DNA of 64,000 nucleotides from Dipteris shenzhenensis (GCA_047967505.1 CM106539.1), one strand, 5' to 3'. Shown: positions 22,921-34,889, numbered from the stretch's first letter. Program-made: numbers and translations. The notes: generated from the letters alone by a model not told the origin.

Positions 22921-23959
22921 CATCTTCACCATAGATGCTATAATCAAGCTTCATAATTTCTTGTGCTTCCTCAAACATACTAGGGATCTTCAATCCTTGC
23001 ATATAAGGCCTTCAAGCTTGCATTGTTGTAATTTTCTTCTAGCCATGACATCTATGAGATATTTGAAAGCTGTCCATGTGCCCCACCCAAGGACTAGTCA
23101 AGGGAATGGTTCCTGGTCCCTATGCGATTTTGTATATTCATATATTGTATGCGATTTGCAAACTTGCACATAGTTTTACTGTGAGACAGAAGGTTATGCT
23201 AGCTCTAAAGTGCAAGCATGCTAAAGGCACAACATAAGCTAGTTAATGAAATGCTTTAACATCAATTGTTGCTAGAGTAGATAAATAGTACGCACAAGAG
23301 AGAGATGGAGACCACAAAAAAGAGCTAAAAAAGATTGCATAATTTGAAGGCCAAGGTGATGGAGGACACGAAGAGGATGCTATTAGGTGATGCCTAAACT
23401 CATGTCATGTGCATGTCAACTTTGTGAATGGGAGTCTGATGCATTGCTTTGAGTTGAATCCCTCATTGGTAATGTCCAATCTTATGGTTTGGGCAATTGT
23501 GTGCTACAATACCAACATTTACATACAATCTCAGTGCATCATGGATGAAACAATGGGATGCAATATGAACTTCATATAAAAATAAAGTCCTACAATCTGA
23601 CAAGAAGAACCTAATGATTGAAGTTGCGAGAAGATGCTAGCATTAATGTTTGGAATGGCAGAGGTGCGAGCTGAGTAAGATGAGGATGGAGGCATCAGAG
23701 TCTTAAAGAGAGAGGTGCCAAGAGTCAAACATAGGCTCGAATTCGCACATTCCCCATTGTTGCAATCGGCACCTCTTGTTCGTATATGTAGGTTTAAATA
23801 ACACATATGATGTAGATATCTTATATTTTGAAAATTTAATATTGCCTCCAAGCGACTTCAAAGTAGTGATGTATCTCTCACATAAGGAGCTTTAAAATTA
23901 CTTCATGGAAAACAAAAATATTTACATTATGGGTGATATAGACATATTACACTAAGTGA

Positions 23960-24470
23960 CCCCCCTGAGCCCAGTGCTTAGCCAAGGGATTGGTTCCTGG
24001 CCCCTACGCTCACAAGGCGATGGCACTAGATGGGACCAATCTAAGGTTAGGTTCTTGGACTCTTTCAAAGAGAGAGATAACGGCTTTTTATTTCCTACAT
24101 AGGAAGCATGCCTGTTTGATTTAAAGTCCACTCTAGCATTCACATAGTTACAACACCTCTCATATGCATTACATGAAATAAAGCTAAAAACTAAGCTCGG
24201 TTTGATTTTAAGTTCACTCTTTGCATTCACATAGTCACAACCCCTCCCTCTCTTATGCATTGCATTGAAATAAAGTGTTAGAGATAGACTTTACGATAAC
24301 CATTCACATGAGGTTTAAATGTGCCACATGGTAGTAGTAAAGATAGATCTCTATCCCTTCTCTTAATCCCCATTCAGTGCTTGTTGGCCAAGGGATTGGT
24401 TCTTGGCATGATGGGACCACTTCTAAGGTCACGTTCGTGGACTCTTTCAAAGAGAGAGGTAGCTTGAAGA
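23960..24470 (+). repeat. Diverged internal direct repeats
   Basis: CCAAGGGATTGGTTC.TGGC occurs at about 23980 and 24390, each time followed by a downstream GGACTCTTTCAAAGAGAGAG; a third weaker copy of the first motif is at about 23095. Between them, two units of about 100 bp (GCATTCACATAGT.ACAAC...ATGCATT.CAT) sit at about 24110 and 24205. This may be the eroded end of a retroelement; no terminal dinucleotides or primer sites were recognised. Confidence 0.5.
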
Positions 24471-25369
24471 ATTTTCTTTTCAATGGATTGAAGGATATTC
24501 ATTATACTTGAATAATTTTATGCTTTGCATAATTTTATAGTATGTTAAATGTTAGCTATTTCAGATGATGATTTTGGTAAGGTTTTGGATGAAGACGATG
24601 AGTTTTTGAAGGAGATGGTGCACTGTTGTCCTGATGGCTTTGATAGTTCTATGGATCGATTTGGTGGTGGCGGAGGTTCGGTTACGTATTGCATTTCTGG
24701 TTTATTTAAGGATTGTGTTTTCCATTTCCATGCTGGATCTCCGGTTGTGAATGGTGAATGGGGGATATTTTTCTTGATTTGATGTGGTGGACGGAGTTTT
24801 AGTTAGTTGTGACCAACTACTTTAGTAGTTTTTGGTCAATTTTGGTGGTTGTGTCCGATTTGCCAAAATGGCAGTTGTAATGGAATATTTGGCTATTGTA
24901 ATGGAAGATGTTACCTGTTGTTGCAGGTAACTCTTTGCGAAAGTATTTAATTTGCAATATGTTTATTTTTGATTGGTTACTTTAACTTGAATGCGATTAC
25001 GTGTCAATTGGAAGTTGATTCTGCTAAATTTTTTCTTGTTGGGAATGCTTAAGCGTGCATCTAGTATTTCTTTGTTTTCCAGCGGCACTGTTTGAATTTT
25101 TTATGTATGTATATTCTGAGGTAGAGTTGGATTAAATCGGACGGCTGTGATTGATCTGCCGTCGACCTCGGACCTTGACGGGAACATGTTGGACGCGTGC
25201 AAGAGGAATAGTCTTCCAGGGAACTTGCCGTGTTTGCCAAGCTTTTGTCCCTTGCATCATATATTTCATTACCTACGACACATATCTTCCACAGCTATAC
25301 CTTCTTAGCCAAAGCTGAATTCCGTGCACTACCTCTAGCCCACACAAATTCATAGAATCTCCCTCGACC

Positions 25370-25600
25370 ATGACTGCTGCTCACTGTCACTTGAGGCCTC
25401 CCCGATCATGCTTAAGGCTGTTCTTAAAATTTCTATCTTCATGCTTTAGGTGCTCTGACACTACTAATGAGTGCGCACTCGAGAGAAACTTACTAAAGAA
25501 ATCCGTTTTTGAAGCGGCGGAGTCCTTCAATCCGAATGACAAAGAGCTGATGGATGCCCTTCGATACTTATCTCGTGGAAAGCCTCCACTCGTAATGTAA
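25370..25600 (+). CDS. Candidate small ORF, unknown
   Basis: A 76-residue frame (MTAAHCHLRPPRSCLRLFLK at the start, ending ALRYLSRGKPPLVM). Local base composition is richer in G+C and CpG (25130-25610) than its AT-rich neighbours. The start lies at the first ATG after a pyrimidine-rich leader. It has a CFRC cysteine pair near residue 26 and an acidic/basic C-terminal half resembling a folded helix, but no family that I recognise. It could be a real short gene, a final exon, or chance. I see no TATA element or polyadenylation signal that would settle it. Confidence 0.25.
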   Translation: MTAAHCHLRPPRSCLRLFLKFLSSCFRCSDTTNECALERNLLKKSVFEAAESFNPNDKELMDALRYLSRGKPPLVM

Positions 25601-25609
25601 GATCCGGAG

Positions 25610-27260
25610 TCCAATTGTTTGAAGTTAATTCTTAAATGGTAAATGCTGGTCTTCAAATCCCAGCTTCGGCTACGTATATGAGAGGCCAAGCTCTGCCGCT
25701 ATGGACACATCGCGCTTTGGAGATCTTAGTCGTGAAGCATATGCTTTATGTGGCCATATCGAATATGTATGAAATGCCTTAAGGGCGATTAGCATTTCTT
25801 ACGAGACGGGCGATTGATAACACAATGTAACACGCTTTCTACAAAAGAATCGATATTCTTTTGTAAACGATACCATTTTGTGCTGTTTTCGACTCAATAC
25901 CCATTACTCATCTTACTTCTTGACTCTACCTTTTTCTCACCAAGATACGGTTTATACGTTTTATCTCCTCCCCTCTTCACGATCCCAAGTGCAATGATGA
26001 GAGGCTCTTCTTAGAGCTATATGGAAGCCTTGAAGGTTAGTCTCTCCTAGGTAGAAACCAAAGTCCTTATAATTAGGAGCATATGAACTTTTGTCTTTGC
26101 ATAAGTCTATTAGTAGTGGTGCGCTTGAGTATGGATAAAAAAGGTCCACACACAATTAGAATGTCACATAAAGTTTCTTTAATTGGGGGCATGTGACAAA
26201 AAATGCAAAGTAAAGGTTAAGCCAGGTCCTCTAGCTAGGCATCCCTTCATATCTTTTGATAGTGTCCAATCTTTGCTATGAGATAGAAAGCTCCATGACC
26301 TAATGTGTGAGTCTTAGTAGCATGGCCTCCTTAAAGGTAGTGCTATAATGAAGGATCAAAACTCTTTTGTGAAGTTCCACATGTAATGCTAATTTTTTTT
26401 GTGTGTGGAGATCATCCTATTAAAATTGCCTTTTAATAGGCCAACACCCTTTTTTAAAAAAAATTCTTTATCTTTTGCATCCAAAAGCACTTGCTTAATG
26501 ACTATACTTGGAGACAATCCCACACACATTTGTACATTCTTGTTTAACTAGCTACAATTGCTAGTAAGTATATTTTTCCATAAAGACATGTACATAAAAG
26601 GTAACAGATAATAGTGCTCTATGTTTTCAATGTCTTTCAAGGTTCTTGCAAGCTTGTGAGCACGTTTTTTTCCTTTGGGGGGGGGGGGGACAGGAAGAGA
26701 GAGAGAGAGAGAGAATAATCTTCAGAGATTCACAAGATGGTTTCTATACTAAGCATCGTCCAAAGGATTCTTTCATAGTAGTGTGATATGAGAAGGTACG
26801 TGCATATACATATCTACATTTGCTAGATGCAAGAAACGAAAGCGAGTCTAGGAAGATCCAGAAAAGCAACCAAAGAGAATAAGAGTAATGAATGAAGATG
26901 TTATGCTAAAATCAATGCAATCTACATGTTGTTAGCGTAGATGTATGTGCTCAATTAACATACATGACATCAAGGGCTGTAGAGAACATGTCTGGCAAAT
27001 GAGAGGGAGCAAAAGAAATAAATACCTACTCACGAGACTCTCTTGCTTTCTTGTAAATGACACGAAAAGGCGAAGTCTAAGAGAATAGATAAAGCCTCTT
27101 ATAAATGGAAAAACTATTTGCAACAATCCATATCGCATTATTACAGGATTATCACATGGCATATATTGGGATTTGGCTAATAAAGCAAAGTATGGAGTAA
27201 AATTTAGCATTCATGGAAACATAGGAATCCCAAAACAAGAGCCTCAAGGTTGTAGCAACA
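25610..27260. other. Non-coding stretch with G and GA runs
   Basis: No gene recognised. It contains a poly-G run (about 26677-26689) immediately followed by a GA microsatellite (26696-26714). Confidence 0.5.
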
Positions 27261-27266
27261 ACTATT

Positions 27267-28382
27267 TTGAAACACTATAATCATGAAAGTGCTTTAACTC
27301 AACCCCATCTATTTGAAATGCATCTTTCAATAGGTTTAACAAAAAAAGAAGTATTTAACTCTATTAGAGAAACACTGAGGCAAAGAGGGCATGCTATGGC
27401 ATCTTTTCATACTTTTTGTATACTCTTTGCAAGAAGATATTTAGACAGGTTAAAATCCTAAAGAGGCAAAAAATGTCAAAGTGCAGTGTCAGTGATAATC
27501 TAAAGCAAGCACTTGAGAGTGCAACGTCTCCACAACAAAGAGAATCACACCAAAAAAGGAGAGAATTTCATCATGGACTTATTCGGCATTGTAGACTAAA
27601 TTATACATTTTGGAAGGAGCAAGCTATTTCTCATCCAAATGAGTACCGTTGTAACATCTGTTATGAAGTCAATTCAGAGTGTACATGTAGAAACAGGTTA
27701 CCTACTACCAAATTTGAGATATAGACAAACAATTGCGGATGAGAGAATAAGAATGTACTCTTCTTTGCATTTTGCTCAATGCTAATCACTCATCAAATCT
27801 TCGATGAGATGAGATTAAAGTTGGGTTTTTGTTGGTTGGACACACACATGAGGATATCATCATATTTTTAGCACAGTCTTAAGAGAGCTAAAACATAGCG
27901 ACATGGAGACGATGGATGACTTCATAAGAAAATGTGGAGCCAAGTTGTTGGCGGCAAGGAAGGTACAACATGCTCCATGGTCGAAAGAATGTATGATTGG
28001 AAGAGCTTTATTCTACCTTTCATACAAAAGGGTAGTGATGCCCTTATAGGTCATGGTGCTCCACACTACTTTTACCTTTTCTTAAAGACTGAAAAACTAG
28101 TTATGTAGTGGCAACACTATTTTCATGATACAACATGGAAACCTAAAGAACCTTCAGTCTCTTAATTTTAATTCCAGTAAAGAAATGCATCCAACAGGGG
28201 CTCTTATAAAAGATTTAAGTGAGAAATCCAAAGATAAAATAGAAGTCTTAAAAGATTTTATTACATACAAAGAGGAAATGCTTCAGAGATTTTCTATTTG
28301 TGTGTTTGTGTGTTTAGAATTCATTATCCCCTCAATAATTGAACCATACAATCGATACAGTCATAGATTGGCCTTAATCTAA
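27267..28382 (+). pseudogene. Decayed transposon-type gene, DUF7869-like
   Basis: Plus-strand reading gives a broken protein: a first part with LSIGLTKKEVFNSIRETL; then a Cys-rich part with HPNEYRCNICYEVNSECTC (about 27630-27690); then VGFLLVGHTHEDI (about 27820-27860); then HGAPHYFYLFLKTEKLVM, with a stop, and WQHYFHDTTWKP (about 28050-28145). The GHTHED motif followed by a hydrophobic strand pair resembles the C-terminal region of DUF7869-type proteins, which accompany transposon-like genes in several eukaryotes. At least four stops or frameshifts break it. The family assignment is from memory of motif order only. Confidence 0.4.
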
Positions 28383-28389
28383 ACAATTA

Positions 28390-30420
28390 AAATATGGAGA
28401 TTTAAACATTTAAAAGAAATGAGATATAATTTTATTTCAAAGGTATTTCAACCAAACAAGGTAGGTTTACAAAAGTGTAGAATCTATCCCGGTAGTCCAG
28501 GTTTCAAGGTCATATTTCACTTACCTGCCACCATCCAAGAAAAATGAGGTATTAGAATATCATCATTTCAAATGGGTAGATAGGTAATGCCTGTATCCCC
28601 TGGCATGTTATTGCTTTACCAAGGAACATAGACAACTGTCTAGATTCACAAGTGTATTTTTGAAAATACAATAAGAGCATAATGCACAAGTAGCATCACA
28701 TGTCCCATGAGGGGTATTCCATATCCATAATTGATAGAACTTTCAAATTCTTGTAAATAAATGAATAACCTACTACAACTAAAGGGAAATTTACCATAAT
28801 TAATAGAGATAAATTAAAACTAGCCATGGGAACCACCACAAAAAAAAATTATTAAGGGGGGTGGTCCACACCTTAAATATAGGAATGAGAATCAAGCAAA
28901 TTAAATTATCAACCTTTTATAAGGAGGGTACTCCTCACCCTTGAAATATTAACCACAATTAAATCAAGGGAACAACTATAGAAAAAGCACTAGTAAAATT
29001 AAGAAACAAATACTAAGTCTAAAAAAATTTACGAAGGAGAGGGAAATTAATCAATAAAGAGGTTAACTAACAACATGTAAACAATGAAGGACAAAAGAAA
29101 CACTAAAAGGAACACCATAATTACACACTAAATCAAATTATTATCAACTGTACACACACATCAATGCATCAAAATAAAGTAACAGGATCAAAGTCCAATA
29201 AACATTAAATATATATATATATATATACTTTTCTATATGCAAGAGCAACTTGCAACAAGTATATACTAGTAGCTAAAGAGCCATTGGTAATGTAGAAGCA
29301 ATCTTTTCAATAACAATGTTATAATAGAAAATTGAGATACAGCATCATATATAAGCATATATAAAGGATGAAAGTATTGAAAAAAGAACATAGATTAAAG
29401 GGGAGGGGGCACATTAGAAAGAAACAAGAGGCCAGTAACACATTAAGCAAAAAATCAAAGTAGATTTATGAAGGAAATAAATGAGAGTCTTAGGAAGGCA
29501 ATACTTAATACAAAGTATAGAAATAGAATGATTAAGAAAGGTAAATATATAGGGTATAAATATATATATATTTTAAAGACTATCAAAATAGTAGAATAGA
29601 TGTAATTAAGGAGTAGATTCATTTAATCAAGAGTTGAATCAAGGCACATTAGACATCTCAATATGAATTAAAAATGTCCATATGATTAACCCTAATACAT
29701 ATATCTCCTTAGACCAATAAGGAATAAATTAAGACAAGCAAGACTATCACTAAAGGCAATAAGTATGTAATACAAAGCATATTATATATATGTATATATA
29801 TAAGCATGATTAACACGATTAAAAAAGTATTGTGCAAAAAGAGAAACAAGCTAAACTATATACTATTGTCGTTACCGTAATGGCAACCATGGAGCTGTCA
29901 AGCAGTGAAAATTAAGAGCATGTGTGTATGCTTGTGTGTGTGTGTAGATAACTATCAGTATAGACTGGGCTTAGGCTAAATGAGAAGTAGTATAGGACAA
30001 GAGAAAAGGCCACAAAGAGCAAGTGAACTATAAAAAAGCACAGAATGTCAACCTCATGTAAACATGAAATGTTTACAAAACATTGTGAGTGCGAAGCAGT
30101 GATAAATAGATACTCAAATTAACGCCACTACATGCCAAAGTTGCCCTAGCACAAATGCGAGTGTTTCCAGTTATCACATGTTTGAGTCGGCACACTTCAC
30201 CTTTGTTGCCAATACAAGAGCAAAGTCTAAAGGAACACACAGAGTAACCCAGCATAAAGCAACGAGAGAAAAGTGCAAGGTAAAGGGATGCCCACAAGCA
30301 GTGAAGACAAGGCTATGGCTTCAGCTAGGGTTTTCAATGTATCACTGATAACTCTTAGTCGTGTTCCTACAACTGCTCATTCGTGGAGGGCTTCTCTACT
30401 AATCAATGTAACAAATGCTC
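28390..30420. other. Very AT-rich non-coding stretch
   Basis: Poly-A/T-rich DNA with an (AT)n run at 29207-29228 and other short TA runs near 29560 and 29785-29800. No gene or transposon end was recognised. Confidence 0.6.
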
Positions 30421-30431
30421 ATTAATAGAGG

Positions 30432-31257
30432 GCTTCTCTACTAATTCCTCCCAGCCATGGTTTCCAGTGATCCTCTATCTCATGAGTCTTGTTTCCTTTT
30501 TCATCACCATGGAGATCTCTCTATGGAAACCTCCCCTTAGCCCAATGCTTGCAAAGTGGCCTCCTCCCTTGGTGCCATGTGTCCCACAAGGGACCTTAGT
30601 ACCCTTCTAGCCCTCTCATGAGCTCCCCTTTGCACCTCTTAACTAATGTTTAGGCCTAGGCGTGACCCTAGACCCAAACCCTCTAGGCCTCATAATATGC
30701 AAGCACTATCAAGCCCTCTGGTTTCCCGCCTAACCACTATCACACCACATGGTTCTGGAATTATGGTTGGCGTAACAGCCTAGCCCACCCAGGAAGCCAC
30801 CCAACCACTCCCACCCTCCCTTCCTCGCACCAATCTTCCTGAGTGCTTCTCTACTAATTCCTCCCAGCCATGGTTTCCAGTGATCCTCTATCTCATGAGT
30901 CTTGTTTCCTTTTTCATCACCATGGAGATCTCTCTATGGAAACCTCCCCTTAGCCCAATGCTTGCAAAGTGGCCTCCTCCCTTGGTGCCATGTGTCCCAC
31001 AAGGGACCTTAGTACCCTTCTAGCCCTCTCATGAGCTCCCCTTTGCACCTCTTAACTAATGTCTAGGCCTAGGCGTGACCCTAGACCCAAACCCTCTAGG
31101 CCTCATAATATGCAAGCACCGTCAAGCCCTCTGGTTTCCCGCCTAACCACTATCACACCACATGGTTCCGGAATTATGGTTGGCGTAACAGCCTAGCCCA
31201 CCTAGGAAGCCACCCAACCACTCCCACCCTCCCTTCCTCACACCAATCTTCCTGAGT
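30432..31257 (+). repeat. Recent 413-bp tandem duplication
   Basis: Two adjacent units (30432-30844 and 30845-31257) start GCTTCTCTACTAATTCC and end ...CCAATCTTCCTGAG. Only about six single-base differences were counted by eye (about 98.5% identity). The unit is C-rich and has no intact frame. A partial GAGGGCTTCTCTACTAATC precedes it near 30387, which may have helped misalignment. Confidence 0.95.
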
Positions 31258-31599
31258 ACTCTTCCAACTCCTGTAACACCACCACCACATAGCACAAGAC
31301 CTCCATGTCCATCTCAGCTACTACTCTAGTCGACCTCCCAGGAGAGGCTGCCCCTGAGGTGTCACCTGAGCGGAATCAATGTCATCTAGAGAGTAGAGAT
31401 CATGATGTCTCCTCCTACGAGGGTTTCCATACTCGTCGGACGTGCGATATGATCCCATGTCTAATTTGGGGGGATTGGACAAACGTAGACACAAACACGA
31501 AGACCAAAAAAAAAAAAACAAGAGCAAGTAAGAAGCGGATAGACAATTAATTACTTAAGTTCCCTTTTTCAACTTTTCTTTGAATTAGCCATCCTTATG

Positions 31600-32062
31600 A
31601 GTCAGCCGCTATGGCAAAGAGCGGTGGAGAAAGAGGGCATCCTTGTCTAATGGATCTCTTTAAAGAGAAAGCATTTGATGTTTTGCCATTGACTTCCACT
31701 TTTGCTTTTGCCCCTTCTAGCAATGCACTAACATCATTCTTGAAAACAGGACCGATTCCCATGTCCTATAAGGACCAGAGGATGAAGTCCCATTCCATTC
31801 TGTCACAGGTTTTGTCAAAGTCAAATTTCATGAAGCAAATGTCCTACCCATGTTCTTCTACATATTCTAATCCTTCCCATAGTGTGAGGATTGTTTCAAG
31901 AATGTGTCGTCCCTGTATAAAGCCTTTTTGGTCCTCTCTAACCCATGCCTGCATTTTCCCTTTTAACCCTAGTGCTAATACCTTGGCAAATATTTTGTAG
32001 CAGGTGTTCAACATTATGAGCGGCCTCCAGTTCTTGAGCATCACTATAACTCCTTTGTTGCT
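31600..32062 (-). pseudogene. LINE reverse transcriptase fragment
   Basis: Minus strand: NWRPLIMLNTCYKIFAKVLA (about 31975-32035), then EDQKGFIQGRHILETIL (about 31885-31935), then MKFDFDKTCDRMEWDFILWS (about 31775-31835, with the first RT catalytic Asp region), then SIRQGCPLSPPLFAIAADS (about 31595-31650). These are successive blocks of the plant L1-type reverse transcriptase, in order. A stop after FILWSL and another after AADS show it is dead, and the YADD block is missing because the fragment ends near 31595. It abuts an old CACTA remnant on its 5' side. Confidence 0.85.
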
Positions 32063-32455
32063 TGAATAGTTTATCCTCCTAATTATGACAAAAGAATGCT
32101 TATTAGAAGATGTTAGAAAAGAAATCTACAAGATCAATGGCATTGTTAGATATGCTTACTATGATATCACCTTATATTCTATTTAATTTTGAATGAGATA
32201 TGCTTACTATGACATCACCTTATATTTTATTTAATTTTGAATGAGTAGACAATTTTGAATCTTATATGGACATTGGAAATAGATGGATCTCTCAAAAACA
32301 CATCTCCTTATCGAGCATAAAGAAGGCTAGGGTGGACACCATCAAAGCTGTGTACTTGTTTATGAAGCACTTTCATTCAAGCTTTATGATAATTTAGGTG
32401 CACTTGCTTACGAAGCACTTTCTTTTAAGCATTATGATAACTCAGGTGCAGTTGT
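32063..32455 (+). pseudogene. Old CACTA Tnp2 remnant, part 1 (split by LTR element)
   Basis: Resembles Tnp2 of the full CACTA element at about 15585-15900, but much diverged: TTTATCCTCCTAATTATGAC against TTCATCCTTCCAATTACAAT, then AAGAAGGCTAGGGTGGA, then GTGCACTTGCTT. A block around the conserved CAAGC.TTATGATAA is repeated (about 32370 and 32430). The reading continues after the LTR retrotransposon at 34895. Stops throughout show it is dead. Confidence 0.8.
32145..32243 (+). repeat. 49-bp tandem duplication in the CACTA remnant
   Basis: AGATATGCTTACTATGA.ATCACCTTATATT.TATTTAATTTTGAATG occurs twice in a row with two differences. Confidence 0.9.
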
Positions 32456-32780
32456 TGTTGAGAGTTGTGGTGCCATGAGCACATGTAGAGCAAAGGTATG
32501 AGTAAAGGGCAAGCTGCCACATGGCATGGAGGAGATATCCCACATGTGAGCAAGCAAATGGATGTAAGTACCCTCACCTATAAAAGGGAGGTTCATTTGA
32601 AGTAATATCAATCAAGCACTTTGCACTATCTCAAAATTCTCTTTATAAGTCCAAGCTAATCTATCTTGGAACCTAATTGACTTGAGGTACATGTCATGAG
32701 CACTCTCTTCATCATGTCTCCACGTAGGTTCCATCCACCTTAGAGTGCTCCATAGATCCTGAGGCACACATGTTTTGTCA
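32456..32780 (+). repeat. 5' LTR
   Basis: Starts TGTTGAGAGTTGTGGTGCC and ends ACATGTTTTGTCA. It contains a TATA-like CCTATAAAAGGGAGG near 32577-32591, a likely promoter. Confidence 0.95.
32577..32591 (+). promoter_or_regulatory. LTR TATA box
   Basis: TATAAAAG lies within CCTATAAAAGGGAGG, in the middle of the LTR and well placed to drive element transcription. It is conserved in the 3' LTR near 34687. Confidence 0.6.
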
Positions 32781-32792
32781 TGGTATTAGAGC
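32781..32792 (+). promoter_or_regulatory. Primer-binding site (tRNA-Met-type)
   Basis: TGGTATTAGAGC directly follows the 5' LTR; it differs by one base from the common plant motif TGGTATCAGAGC. Confidence 0.85.
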
Positions 32793-32986
32793 ATATGTTA
32801 AGCTCTCCTAGTTTAGCTCATTAGTAGTTCACTAAGATTGCTTCCATTCCTAGATTAGTTGTAGGCATGTCTTAGGAGCTCATGTTTTTCTCCTAGTTTA
32901 GTTTTAGTTGTAGATTGAAAACAAATTTCCATCCCTTGAGAGAGAAATTTTCCGTCCATCCATTTCATGAGAGATTCATGAGTTGA

Positions 32987-33568
32987 GTGTTCATTCAGAT
33001 TTTGAGAGCATTCTTTGAGAGATTTTTTGCTGAGAGGAAGAAGATATTTCCATTCATGCCTCAAAGATTTGGTGAGAGTATGATTCATAAAGAATCCCTA
33101 CGAAGGATTCTTGTGTGTGAGAGAGAAAGAGTATCTACCTCGAATCTAAGGCAGTCGGCTGCAGCAAAGGCAACACAGAGCTGCCATAGCCTAATCAGTG
33201 ACTCTTCCAAGCCATACAAGCTTCCCTCCTACTGCATCAACACAGCAGAAGCCAACAACTCTCTCCTCACAAGCTCCAAGCTTCTATGCCTTCAACAGAA
33301 GCTGCTCCACCCAACGAGCAACTGGCTCTCAGCTAGCTTCCTCAAAGCCCCTCATGACCAACGAGCGGCCTCCACAACAGTCAGCCCTCTCTCTATCAAA
33401 ATGAACTCTGGGTGGCAAGGGACCTCCAGAAGCAAAGAAGACTCTCAGATTTCCTCCACGGGCCAACGGGTCGCCTTCATTGACAGCGACGGCCTCTCAC
33501 AAAATGGCAGACAGCGCTCTTGGAAGCTCCTTGCACAACGTCTGAAACTCCAGCCTGACTTTGCATGA
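32987..33568 (+). other. Internal 193-codon open frame of unknown meaning
   Basis: An open frame inside the LTR element encodes a Ser/Lys/Gln-rich sequence (start MFIQILRAFFERFF, end KLLAQRLKLQPDFA) with no gag or polymerase motif. The 33150-33680 interval is richer in G+C than the rest of the element, so it could be captured DNA. Coding is unproven. Confidence 0.25.
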
Positions 33569-34555
33569 ATGTTCATCAACAGCCTTCTCATGCGGCCTCC
33601 AGCATGGCCCCTACAACAGCGGCTAGCGCCCGCACCTCTGTCACGACCTTCTCGTCGCGTCACCGGTTGCAAGAAGCTTCAAAGCTTCCTCATGTTCTAA
33701 GGTCCTAACCTTAGGACACGTGGCAGCCTAAGGTAGAGACACATGGCATATAAGCCACTCACCTTGGGTTAGTCTACAAAGGGCCACGTGGCAGATAAGG
33801 TGGTCAAAGCTAACTGTGGTTAGGTTTAGTTGCCTGGGTTAGTTGAGCCATGGTAAAATTTGTGTAAACCTTAGGTTAACCAAGTGGATTTAAAGGTTGC
33901 CACATGGTATAGTGCCACCTAAGCACAGAGCCCCTGCTAAGCACAATATGGAATTCTTCATGTGAATACCTGTGCCACATCATCAAGGCCCCCTCTTCTT
34001 CACAAAAACTTGGACAAGCTATAACTTGCAATCCAAGAAGAATTTGGACACGCTCCAAAAGGAAAAAGTGATCGTCTTTTTGAGCTCTACGCGTTTGTCA
34101 AGTCAGAATCATTGTATGAAATTAGACACTGCCAATATTGACAGAAATCAATTGGTAAGACCTTTGCAACAAATGGAAAAGCAAAGAATGAATGCACACA
34201 TCGCTGTCAAAAGCATGCCCAAAGCACAAGTGCATGAGATGACCATAGCACGAAGCATGGCATCCACACATAAAGCATCAAGGCACATGGAAGAACACAG
34301 CATCATGCATGAAGCTACACAAGGAAGAAGATTGTAGATTGAAGAACCAGCAAGTCAACTACGTGGAGTCGTCATCAAGCCATGAGCAGAATGACATGAA
34401 CAACATGTATTGAAAAGCAAAAACCTTGCAAACCTTGCCTATATTTTGTAAATCAAGCCTGACTACCTGAGAGTAGCCATGTAGGCACCTAGGGGAGGAC
34501 TTGATCTTGTAACTCATATCTGACCACCTTGCAGTAGCCAAAGGATCATGGCACC

Positions 34556-34564
34556 AAGGGGAGG
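34556..34564 (+). promoter_or_regulatory. Polypurine tract
   Basis: AAGGGGAGG sits immediately before the 3' LTR, where plus-strand priming is expected. Confidence 0.85.
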
Positions 34565-34889
34565 TGTTGAGAGTTGTGGTGCCATGAGCACATGTAGAGC
34601 AAAGGTATGAGTAAAGGGCAAGTTGCCACATGGCATGGAGGAGATATCCCACATGTGAGCAAGCAAATGGATGTAAGTACCCTCACCTATAAAAGGGAGG
34701 TTCATTTGAAGTAATATCAATCAAGCACTTTTCACTATCTCAAGATTCTCTTTATGAGTCCAAGCTAATCTATCTTGGAACCTAATTGACTTGAGGTACA
34801 TGTCATGAGCACTCTCTTCATCATGTCTCCACATAGGTTCCATCCACCTTAGAGTGCTCCATAGATCCTGAGGCACACATGTTTTGTCA
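34565..34889 (+). repeat. 3' LTR
   Basis: Same 325 bp as the 5' LTR with about five substitutions (four transitions and one transversion by eye). Confidence 0.95.

Larger units (their letters stand above)
32456..34889 (+). mobile_element. Complete non-autonomous LTR retrotransposon
   Basis: A 2434-bp element with two 325-bp LTRs (32456-32780, 34565-34889), each beginning TG and ending CA, and differing at about five positions (about 98.5% identity), so it is young. It is flanked by the 5-bp target duplication GTTGT (32451-32455 and 34890-34894). A primer-binding site resembling initiator tRNA-Met (TGGTATTAGAGC) follows the 5' LTR directly, and a polypurine tract (AAGGGGAGG) directly precedes the 3' LTR. 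The 1784-bp interior has no gag, protease, RT or integrase, so it must use proteins from another element. It inserted into an older CACTA remnant, whose sequence resumes on both sides. Confidence 0.96.

Noticed and set aside
22744-23002. Poly-(Arg-Glu) and poly-(Ser-Leu) frames
   Set aside because: They are translations of the (GA)n microsatellite, not proteins; the same applies at 44765-45112.
23960-24470. Pair of LTRs flanking a small element
   Set aside because: The repeats are diverged, lack TG/CA ends, have no primer site or target duplication, and their boundaries are vague.
31611-32000. 129-codon plus-strand frame
   Set aside because: Antisense shadow of the LINE reverse transcriptase, whose minus-strand motifs are clear.
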